Of a stretch of DNA of 6,117 nucleotides, positions 1-5,466 are shown in pieces (positions within the stretch are counted from its first letter, which is position 1; each line of letters opens with the position of its first letter). The stretch comes from an uncultured Clostridia bacterium (GTDB lineage Bacteria; Bacillota; Clostridia; Christensenellales; Borkfalkiaceae), in contig CAMWUS010000088.1 in NCBI GenBank assembly GCA_947177495.1, positions 1-6,117 of the forward strand, written 5' to 3'. Under the pieces are notes generated by a model, which was not told the DNA's origin, searched no databases, and saw only the letters and a list, made by a program, of their open reading frames with translations. A program made the position numbers and the translations under genes.

Positions 1-1404
1 AAAGAGCGCATGGCGGACTTCGGCGTTCGCAGCGCTGCGATAAACCGTTTCCGTTCCGAACGCGAACAGACGGTAACGCGTGCAAAGCTCGAACAGGGCG
101 AAATCGATTTGATTATCGGTACCCATCGGCTGCTGTCCAAGGACGTGAAATTCCACGATTTGGGCTTGCTCATTCTCGACGAAGAACAGCGCTTCGGCGT
201 GGAACATAAGGAAAAAATCAAAAATTACAAGCGGGACGTGGATTGCTTGACCATGACGGCGACGCCCATTCCCCGTACCTTACATCTTTCCCTGTCGGGG
301 ATCCGCGATATTTCCACAATCCAAACGCCGCCGAACGCCCGTCTGCCCGTGCAGACCTACGTTGCCGAGGAGACGGAAGCGCTTATTCGCGACGCTTGTG
401 TGCGGGAAATCGCGCGCGGCGGACAAATCTTTTTGTTGTATAACCGCGTGGAGAGTATCCATTCTTTCGCGCACCAAATTGCGCAAATCGTGCCCGAAGC
501 GCGCGTTACCGTTGCGCACGGGCGCATGGAAAAGAGCGAGCTCGAAAAGAACGTTTTCTCCTTTTACCGCGGGGAATACGACGTGCTCGTTACCACCACC
601 ATTATCGAAAACGGCATCGACTTGCCCAACGCAAATACGCTCATCGTTGTCGATTCCGACCGCTTGGGTATTTCCCAACTCTATCAATTGCGGGGAAGAG
701 TGGGGCGGGGCGCGCGGCTTGCGCACGCCTATTTCACCTATAAGCCCGAGCGCATTATGACGGAGACTGCCGCGGAACGCTTGAAAGCCATTATGCAGTT
801 TACCGAGCTCGGTAGCGGGTTTAAAATCGCCATGCGCGATTTGGAGATTCGCGGCGCGGGGAACGTACTCGGCGCGGAACAGCACGGGCATATGGATAAA
901 GTCGGTTACGAGCTCTATGCAAAAATCCTCAAAGAAGAGCTCACGGGAGAGAAGCAGGAGAGCGTGGATTTGGACATCAAAGCCACCGCCTATATTCCCG
1001 AGACCTACGTGGAATCCAACGCGGGCAGAATGGATTGCTACAAACAAATTGCCGAAATCAGAAGCGCGGCGGATTACAAGCGCGTGTGCATCTCTATGGA
1101 AGAGGCGTACGGACCGCTTCCCATGGAAACGCGCAATTTGCTCGTGATTGCGGTTTTAAAGACTTACGCCGCCCGTTTCGGCGTTACCAAGGTCGCCGTA
1201 GACAAGAAGGGGGGCGCTCTTATCTTTGCCTCGATAAAAGCATTCGGGGCGGATTCTCTCACTGCGGCAATGGAAAAATACGGGCGTTATCTTTCCATCG
1301 ATATGACGAGCGCACCCGCAATTCGTTTCGCTCCTCAGGCAGACGGAGGGAAAACATTACTGCTAATGGCGAAATTTCTTAAATTTGCCGCAACTTTTGC
1401 ATGA
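1..1404 (+). CDS. mfd: Transcription-repair coupling factor Mfd, C-terminal part (5' end outside window)
   Basis: Mfd is a cytoplasmic double-stranded-DNA translocase that pushes stalled RNA polymerase off the template and recruits UvrA for nucleotide excision repair. The reading frame is open from base 1, so the first in-frame ATG (nt 10) is internal. The 467 visible residues hold the second half of the RecG-like superfamily 2 motor: motif II DEEQ (60-63), motif III TATPIPRT (86-93), motif V with IIENGIDLP (201-209) and motif VI QLRGRVGR (229-236). The Mfd/RecG translocation (TRG) segment follows, with RGAGNVLGAEQHGH at 284-297. The last ~150 residues correspond to the Mfd C-terminal (D7) domain that masks the UvrA-binding region. 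Full-length Mfd is about 1150 residues, so roughly 60% is missing on the left. The motifs rule out RecG, which lacks the D7 domain. A weak terminator-like hairpin lies just after the stop. Confidence 0.97.
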   Translation, partial: KERMADFGVRSAAINRFRSEREQTVTRAKLEQGEIDLIIGTHRLLSKDVKFHDLGLLILDEEQRFGVEHKEKIKNYKRDVDCLTMTATPIPRTLHLSLSGIRDISTIQTPPNARLPVQTYVAEETEALIRDACVREIARGGQIFLLYNRVESIHSFAHQIAQIVPEARVTVAHGRMEKSELEKNVFSFYRGEYDVLVTTTIIENGIDLPNANTLIVVDSDRLGISQLYQLRGRVGRGARLAHAYFTYKPERIMTETAAERLKAIMQFTELGSGFKIAMRDLEIRGAGNVLGAEQHGHMDKVGYELYAKILKEELTGEKQESVDLDIKATAYIPETYVESNAGRMDCYKQIAEIRSAADYKRVCISMEEAYGPLPMETRNLLVIAVLKTYAARFGVTKVAVDKKGGALIFASIKAFGADSLTAAMEKYGRYLSIDMTSAPAIRFAPQADGGKTLLLMAKFLKFAATFA

Positions 1405-1408
1405 TTTG

Positions 1409-1431
1409 CACGCAAAAAGAATTGCGTGTTT
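1409..1431 (+). terminator. Weak hairpin after mfd, possible intrinsic terminator
   Basis: A perfect 7-bp stem pairs CACGCAA (1409-1415) with TTGCGTG (1422-1428) around the 6-nt loop AAAGAA, and is followed by only three T residues (1429-1431). It starts 4 nt after the mfd stop codon. The stem is short and the T-tract poor, so termination is probably partial and some mfd transcripts may read into the downstream operon. The 3' arm also contains the -35 element of the next promoter. Confidence 0.4.
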
Positions 1432-1450
1432 GGCAAAAATGAGTTATAAT
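1422..1450 (+). promoter_or_regulatory. SigA-type promoter for the lipoprotein-uppP unit
   Basis: A perfect -10 hexamer TATAAT lies at 1445-1450. Exactly 17 nt upstream is TTGCGT (1422-1427), which matches the first three bases of the TTGACA -35 consensus. There is no extended -10 TGn. Transcription would start near 1457, leaving a leader of about 56 nt before the ATG at 1513. This also argues against the in-frame ATG at 1462, which would sit almost at the 5' end with no ribosome binding site. Confidence 0.65.
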
Positions 1451-1501
1451 GTTATGAGAGCATGGTGCGGGATTCTCCGCATTCAGTTAATTCACGGCAT
1501 C

Positions 1502-1508
1502 GGAGTGA
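1502..1508 (+). promoter_or_regulatory. Ribosome binding site that fixes the lipoprotein start
   Basis: GGAGTGA ends 4 nt before the ATG at 1513, with 7 nt between GGAG and the ATG. It places the start at 1513 rather than at the longer in-frame ATG at 1462. The resulting protein begins directly with a lysine-rich lipoprotein signal peptide. Confidence 0.75.
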
Positions 1509-1512
1509 TTTC

Positions 1513-3615
1513 ATGAAGAAGAAAAAGACAGCGATAATAGCGCTTGCGGTTGCGGCAACTTTGGCTTGCGGCACCCTGGCGGGGTGCGACCTCGTCACCA
1601 CGGATTCCCACAAGGATTACGCGCAGACAATCGCTACAGTAGATATTACCAAGAGCGAAATTTTCGAAACGGGCGAGTTTAAAGATTATAAAGACGTCAT
1701 TCAACCCGCGAGCATCATCAAGCGGGATATGATCGCGTCGTTCGTTTCCAGCGGTTATTCCGCAATGGGCTCTTACGGTTGGACTTATAAAGATACGTTC
1801 AAGGCAATCAGCGAAAGCCTTGTAAACCGTCAGCTTACCATTCAGTACGCTATGGCGTTTATTCTCAAATACGCGCCGGACGGCCGCACTGTGGCGGGCT
1901 ATCAAGCCGCCGTTGCGGGAAAGACGGATTTCGACGAGAAGCTTGCGGGACTTGCGTATTTCCTCGACGAAGACGAAGTAAAACAGGCGCTTTACAAAAC
2001 GCGCGTGCTGTTTAACAACACCTTGGATTCGCAGGAAAAATCTATCATCGACGCAGACGGCGACGATTCGTCCTCTACGACGGTGCGCACCCTGCCTTCC
2101 GGCGTAAATGCTTCCAACAGCGACTATTACGACGAGGCTTACAAAATCTACACGGCGGTAGGCGACGCGAGCAAAGGCGGTGTGGCTTCCTCTTGCGGCA
2201 CTTACGAAACGGTAGAGGACTCTTCGCCCTATACGCGCAAAAAGGCGTACAACAAATTCCTTGCAAGCCTTCGCCAGAACGATTTGTTGTTCAGCGACGA
2301 AGACACGACGGATTTCGAAGGGCTCACTTACTTTAAAATCGAGTTGGTTTCCGCCTACGAGAGAGCAATCATCAACAAGCTGTCCGATTTGTACGAGCGC
2401 ATCGCAGCAGCAAGCTTGTCTGCGGAATATCTCAGTGAGAAGTATGAAACACTGCGTGCCGACCAGATCGACGCATTTAACGCAGAGGGCGGAAGAGCGA
2501 CGTTCGAGGGGAAACTCGACAGCGTTTCGGATACTTCTTTCTTGCTTGCAGCACCTCAAACAACCGGGGAGCATAAGTACGGTTACGTTATCAATATTCT
2601 GCTTCCGTTCAGCAAAACGCAAACGGCGAAGCTTAACGCTTTCAATGCGGACTACGGCGACACCAACGGCAATTCGTTTGCACAGCGCGCCAAGCTCTTG
2701 AAAGACGTGCGGGCAACCGACCAACGCGCAAGCTGGTTCACGGGCGAAACCGACCACGGCTTCAAGTATGACGGGGTGATTAACGACGCTTACACGGGCG
2801 GCAACGCAAGCCGCACTTATCTCTTCTTTGAGGATAACCTTACGGGTAACGCAAAGTACGAGCCCATGACCAAGTATTACGGCAAGTACACCTATAACGG
2901 TACGGTTACCGAAAACGACGACGGCGACTATATCATCAAACCCAACAAAATCGATATCGACGAGTTCATGACCGAAATGGAAGGCTATCTCAACGCCGCA
3001 TTCGGCAAGACCGTTGCAACGGGCACGAAGGTTGAAAACTATTACGACAGAAACATCGCCGCTTATTATAAGGATAGCAATATCGCAGAAGGCAAGGTAG
3101 ACTATTCGAGCTTCGTCTATTACGAGGGCAAGGTAGATATCGCCGATTACGACGTAGACAAAATTTTTGTCAGCGGAACGGATGAAAATAAAGCGTTCTC
3201 TATCGTAAACGAGCTTTCCTTTGCATATAATACCGATACGGCAGGCTTGAATCCTTATTACGGTTATTCCGTGGTAACGGGCAAGACGAGCTTCGTAAGC
3301 GAGTTTGAATATGCGGCGCAGAAAGCGTGCAGTCAGGGTGCGGGTAGCTACGTGGTAGCTCCTTCCGATTACGGTTGGCACATCATCTATTGCACGTTCG
3401 TATTCGATAAAGATACGCCGTTCATGTTCAAGGCAGATGAAATGACGACGGAAGGAACGTTCTCGTATAACTTTTACGAGGCAATGAAATCCTCCGTTGT
3501 GGAAACATACAGCTCCAACCAGCAAGCGGAAATTTTGAGCGCATACAGCAATTCCACTTGCACAACCGTTTACGAGGACCGTTATTCCGATTTGTTCGAG
3601 CTTGACAACTTGTAA
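1513..3615 (+). CDS. Large PrsA/parvulin-like lipoprotein (putative extracytoplasmic foldase)
   Basis: A 700-residue exported lipoprotein, probably a folding factor for secreted proteins on the outer face of the membrane. Residues 2-5 are four lysines, then a hydrophobic segment leads to the lipobox LAGC, with lipidated Cys25. The segment TIATVDITKSE (39-49) resembles the start of the SurA/PrsA N-terminal chaperone domain. Near the C-terminus, residues ~546-630 line up with a parvulin domain: DVDKIFVS (547-554) for the usual HILV strand, NTDTAGL (573-579), a stretch ending in FVSEFEYAA (594-602), and DYGWHII (619-625) for the family's FGYHII. A second strand-like piece, YVINILLPFS (358-367), may be a degenerate or split first copy. 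The first parvulin histidine is replaced (K550; N361 in the possible copy) while H623 remains, so isomerase activity is uncertain. Usual PrsA is about 290-350 residues, so this one is roughly twice that length. The protein is rich in Tyr and Asp. The mfd-prsA gene order known from Clostridia supports the call. It is probably co-transcribed with uppP, which starts 12 nt after its stop. Confidence 0.7.
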   Translation: MKKKKTAIIALAVAATLACGTLAGCDLVTTDSHKDYAQTIATVDITKSEIFETGEFKDYKDVIQPASIIKRDMIASFVSSGYSAMGSYGWTYKDTFKAISESLVNRQLTIQYAMAFILKYAPDGRTVAGYQAAVAGKTDFDEKLAGLAYFLDEDEVKQALYKTRVLFNNTLDSQEKSIIDADGDDSSSTTVRTLPSGVNASNSDYYDEAYKIYTAVGDASKGGVASSCGTYETVEDSSPYTRKKAYNKFLASLRQNDLLFSDEDTTDFEGLTYFKIELVSAYERAIINKLSDLYERIAAASLSAEYLSEKYETLRADQIDAFNAEGGRATFEGKLDSVSDTSFLLAAPQTTGEHKYGYVINILLPFSKTQTAKLNAFNADYGDTNGNSFAQRAKLLKDVRATDQRASWFTGETDHGFKYDGVINDAYTGGNASRTYLFFEDNLTGNAKYEPMTKYYGKYTYNGTVTENDDGDYIIKPNKIDIDEFMTEMEGYLNAAFGKTVATGTKVENYYDRNIAAYYKDSNIAEGKVDYSSFVYYEGKVDIADYDVDKIFVSGTDENKAFSIVNELSFAYNTDTAGLNPYYGYSVVTGKTSFVSEFEYAAQKACSQGAGSYVVAPSDYGWHIIYCTFVFDKDTPFMFKADEMTTEGTFSYNFYEAMKSSVVETYSSNQQAEILSAYSNSTCTTVYEDRYSDLFELDNL

Positions 3616-3617
3616 TC

Positions 3618-3622
3618 GGTGG
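3618..3622 (+). promoter_or_regulatory. Ribosome binding site of uppP in a 12-nt intergenic gap
   Basis: GGTGG lies 5 nt before the ATG at 3628 and 2 nt after the lipoprotein stop codon. The tight spacing leaves no room for a promoter, so uppP is probably co-transcribed and translated in step with the upstream gene. Confidence 0.6.
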
Positions 3623-3627
3623 TTTAA

Positions 3628-4452
3628 ATGGGACTTTGGGAAGCTATTTGGAAATCAATCATATTAGGCACGGTGCAGGGACTCACAGAGTTCCTGCCCG
3701 TTTCTTCTAGTGGGCATTTATCGCTGTTACAGCGCATCTTGCGGTTTAACGTCAGCGACGGGTCTATGACGTTCACCAACATCATGTTGCACGTCGGTAC
3801 GCTGATCGCCGTCGTCGTGGTGTTCCGCAAGGATATTCGGGAGCTGTTCCGCAAGCCGTTTAAAACGCTTTTCATGCTCGTCGTGGCAACTATCCCCGCG
3901 GCAATTATCGGGCTACTGTTTAACGACAAAATCGATGCCGCGTTTGCGGGTGCGAAGGGTATATTCTATCTTGCCATTTGTTTTGCGTTCACCGCGCTCA
4001 TGCTGCTTTGCACGGAGCTGATTGCAACGCACAGAAAAAAGCACGCGGAACTTAATTGGATAAACACTTCGGCTATGGGCTTCATGCAGGCGTTGGCGCT
4101 GTTTCCAGGCATTTCGCGGAGCGGTTCCACCATAGCGGCGGGCACGTTTGCGGGGGCAAAGCCCGAAAAGCTCGCAAAGTTTTCTTTCCTCATGAGTATC
4201 CCCGTCATCTTGGGCGGCTTCGTCCTCGAACTCAAAGACGTGATTTTTCCCGAAGAGGGGAGCGCGCTTGCGTTCGGTTTCAACGAAATTGTAGGTATGC
4301 TATTCGGCGTGGTGTTCGCCGCCGTTTCGGGGTTTTTCGCCATTAAGGTAATGCTGAAAGTTATCGGAAAGGGCAACTACAAATGGTTTTCGCTGTACCT
4401 TGTCTTACTGTCGCTCACCTGCTTTTGGCTCAACGCATTGCAAATCTTCTAA
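3628..4452 (+). CDS. uppP: Undecaprenyl-diphosphatase UppP (BacA family)
   Basis: A 274-residue polytopic membrane enzyme that removes one phosphate from undecaprenyl diphosphate, recycling the lipid carrier used for peptidoglycan and other wall polymers. Extra copies give bacitracin resistance in this family. Both signature regions are present: QGLTEFLPVSSSGH (17-30), carrying Q17, E21, S27 and H30 of the (E/Q)xxxE motif, and PGISRSGST (160-168), whose R164 corresponds to the essential arginine of the E. coli enzyme. Q17 in place of glutamate is a known family variant and need not mean loss of activity. Several hydrophobic segments match the usual eight-helix fold, and the length is normal. 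The start at 3628 has a GGTGG site 5 nt upstream. The gene lies between the foldase-like lipoprotein and a small YjzC-like gene in the same probable operon. Unlike the lipoprotein, it uses TTA and TCA codons freely near its start. Confidence 0.96.
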   Translation: MGLWEAIWKSIILGTVQGLTEFLPVSSSGHLSLLQRILRFNVSDGSMTFTNIMLHVGTLIAVVVVFRKDIRELFRKPFKTLFMLVVATIPAAIIGLLFNDKIDAAFAGAKGIFYLAICFAFTALMLLCTELIATHRKKHAELNWINTSAMGFMQALALFPGISRSGSTIAAGTFAGAKPEKLAKFSFLMSIPVILGGFVLELKDVIFPEEGSALAFGFNEIVGMLFGVVFAAVSGFFAIKVMLKVIGKGNYKWFSLYLVLLSLTCFWLNALQIF

Positions 4453-4502
4453 GAATTGCCTCCGTGCATAATACGCGCAAACCTGCGCAAGCTAAAAGTA
4501 TC

Positions 4503-4510
4503 GGAGGTGA
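4503..4510 (+). promoter_or_regulatory. Strong ribosome binding site of the 50-codon gene
   Basis: GGAGGTGA is a full match to the anti-Shine-Dalgarno sequence, with 6 nt between GGAGG and the ATG at 4514. It is the best ribosome binding site in the window and the main reason for accepting such a short gene. Confidence 0.85.
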
Positions 4511-4513
4511 ACA

Positions 4514-4666
4514 ATGAGATTAAATTGCGGCGACGTTTGTCCTAAGACGGGCTCGTACAAGGTAATCGACGGGCACGGCAACGTCATCAATACCATTTAC
4601 GTGGGCGAGGGCGAAACTATGCCCCCCACACAGTATTCCGACTGTCATTACGAATCCGATACCTAA
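4514..4666 (+). CDS. Small YjzC-like cysteine-containing protein, 50 residues
   Basis: ATG to TAA encodes 50 residues starting MRLNCGDVCPKTGSYKVID. The pattern of a Gly-Asp, then CP-x-TG-x-Y, a turn around DGHGN (19-23), a short strand ending in GEGE (31-34), and PPTQ (37-40) before an aromatic tail resembles the YjzC-like family of tiny Firmicutes proteins of unknown function. C5, C9, C44 and H45 could form a metal site, but this is inference from spacing alone. There is no signal peptide or membrane segment, so it is probably cytoplasmic. It lies 61 nt after uppP and 37 nt before a strong hairpin, most likely as the last gene of the lipoprotein-uppP unit. I see no convincing promoter of its own. 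The alternative is a small zinc-ribbon-like protein unrelated to YjzC. Confidence 0.75.
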   Translation: MRLNCGDVCPKTGSYKVIDGHGNVINTIYVGEGETMPPTQYSDCHYESDT

Positions 4667-4703
4667 TCGGAATTGACGGAATACCTTACAACCGATAAAA
4701 GAT

Positions 4704-4740
4704 AGAACGCGAACGGATTTCCGTTCGCGTTCTTGAATTT
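4704..4740 (+). terminator. Strong hairpin, terminator of the lipoprotein-uppP-YjzC-like unit (possibly bidirectional)
   Basis: A perfect 13-bp stem pairs 4704-4716 with 4721-4733 around the loop ATTT. On the plus strand the tail is TGAATTT, with only a loose T-run. On the minus strand the stem is followed by ATCTTTTATC (complement of 4703 down to 4694), which has a better T-run. It therefore probably stops the plus-strand operon and could also stop transcripts arriving from the right on the minus strand. Confidence 0.75.
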
Positions 4741-4763
4741 GCGGGACGCAGTTTTGGACAAAC

Positions 4764-4792
4764 TCATATCGGCATTTTCGTACGCATAAAAT
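4764..4792 (+). promoter_or_regulatory. SigE-like sporulation promoter upstream of yunB
   Basis: TCATATC (4764-4770) matches six of seven positions of the B. subtilis SigE -35 consensus KMATATT. CATAAAAT (4785-4792) matches the -10 consensus CATACANT except for one base. The gap is 14 nt, typical for SigE. yunB belongs to the mother-cell SigE regulon in B. subtilis, which fits. The predicted transcription start (about 4798-4800) coincides with the GTG start codon of yunB, which is unusual. Confidence 0.55.
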
Positions 4793-4797
4793 ACGGT

Positions 4798-5466
4798 GTG
4801 AAAAAGTTTCTTTCGAGGGGAAAGCGAAAGCGTATCGCCGTCGTGGTTGCGCTCATCGCGTTTCTCCTTATCGGTATCGTCGTGCTTATTCACCGCAACG
4901 TAACGGAAGTATTAAAGTCCGTTTCCGAGGCGAGTATGCGCTCTATAACCACCGTCGCCGTAAACGACGCAATTTACTATACCTTGTCCGACCATATCCG
5001 TTACGAGGATCTCGTTTCGGTGGAACGGGACGCGGAAGGGAACGTCCTCGCCATTACTTCCAACTCTCTGCAAATTAACCGTATCGCACGCGATACCGCC
5101 TATATGTCACAGCAAAATTTGCAAACGATGAGCGAAGGGGGAATTGAAATCCCGCTCGGCGCGCTGTCGGGCGTGGAGGCTTGGGCGGGCTTCGGACCGA
5201 AAATTCAAATTAAAATCATTCCTATTTCCAACGTGGCGTGCCGCTTCGTGAGTAAGTTCGAAACGGCGGGTATCAACCAAACCAAGCATTCCATTTATTT
5301 GGAAATCGTTGCCGACATCTCTATCGTCATGCCGTCGGGCACGAGCAATTTCGCCTCGCTTACCGAAGTGCTCATCTGCGAGAGCGTGTTGCTCGGCAAG
5401 GTGCCCGATACTTATTTGCAGGCGGACATCTTCGGCAACGGCTATACGCTTGCGCCTAACACTTAA
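4798..5466 (+). CDS. yunB: Sporulation protein YunB
   Basis: A 222-residue protein with a basic N-terminus (KKFLSRGKRKR), one membrane helix at about residues 13-31, and an extracytoplasmic domain of about 190 residues. Family landmarks are IEIPLG (116-121), the FGPKIQI region (132-138) and the strongly conserved AGINQTKHSIYL (157-168). These match YunB, a protein needed for efficient sporulation and made under SigE control in B. subtilis; its biochemical role is unknown. It is somewhat shorter than the ~254-residue B. subtilis protein. GTG at 4798 is the first usable start: upstream the frame is open back to a TAA at 4696 but has no ATG, GTG or TTG. There is no clear ribosome binding site before it. 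The next in-frame GTG (4843) would cut into the membrane helix. The stop overlaps that of the convergent murG-like gene. Confidence 0.9.
   Translation: MKKFLSRGKRKRIAVVVALIAFLLIGIVVLIHRNVTEVLKSVSEASMRSITTVAVNDAIYYTLSDHIRYEDLVSVERDAEGNVLAITSNSLQINRIARDTAYMSQQNLQTMSEGGIEIPLGALSGVEAWAGFGPKIQIKIIPISNVACRFVSKFETAGINQTKHSIYLEIVADISIVMPSGTSNFASLTEVLICESVLLGKVPDTYLQADIFGNGYTLAPNT

Noticed and set aside
280..1047. A 255-codon open frame on the minus strand inside mfd
   Set aside because: It mirrors the Mfd codons in the same register and lies opposite the most conserved helicase motifs. No family is recognisable in its translation.
1462..1512. An N-terminal extension of the lipoprotein starting at ATG 1462
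   Set aside because: There is no ribosome binding site, it lies about 5 nt from the predicted transcription start, and it would place a charged extension before a textbook lipoprotein signal peptide.
3091..3137. An 11-nt direct repeat GGCAAGGTAGA (3091-3101 and 3127-3137)
   Set aside because: It encodes a repeated EGKVD in the lipoprotein, 12 codons apart. Two short in-frame copies are not enough to call a repeat element.
1492..3525. A 677-codon open frame on the minus strand opposite the lipoprotein gene
   Set aside because: Its codons align with the sense codons and it exists only because the sense gene lacks TTA, CTA and TCA. The sense product has a lipobox, a ribosome binding site and family motifs; the antisense translation shows none.
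3966..4376. A 136-codon minus-strand frame inside uppP, and a similar one at 3624-3929
   Set aside because: Both lie opposite well-supported UppP sequence with intact signature motifs and have no recognisable domain.
4467..4473. CATAATA upstream of the 50-codon gene as a SigG- or SigA-like -10 box
   Set aside because: No -35 element of either type is found at a suitable distance, so the small gene is better explained by read-through from uppP.
4475..4488. A GCGCA/TGCGC hairpin between uppP and the small gene
   Set aside because: The stem is only 5 bp with no T-tract, too weak to call a terminator or a structured leader.
4655..4671. A 6-bp TCCGAT/ATCGGA inverted repeat spanning the stop of the small gene
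   Set aside because: It is short and has no T-run; the much stronger 13-bp hairpin 33 nt downstream explains termination.
4663..4893. A 76-codon minus-strand frame across the terminator and yunB start
   Set aside because: It runs through the 13-bp hairpin and the SigE-like promoter, and its translation is low-complexity and charged with no family resemblance.
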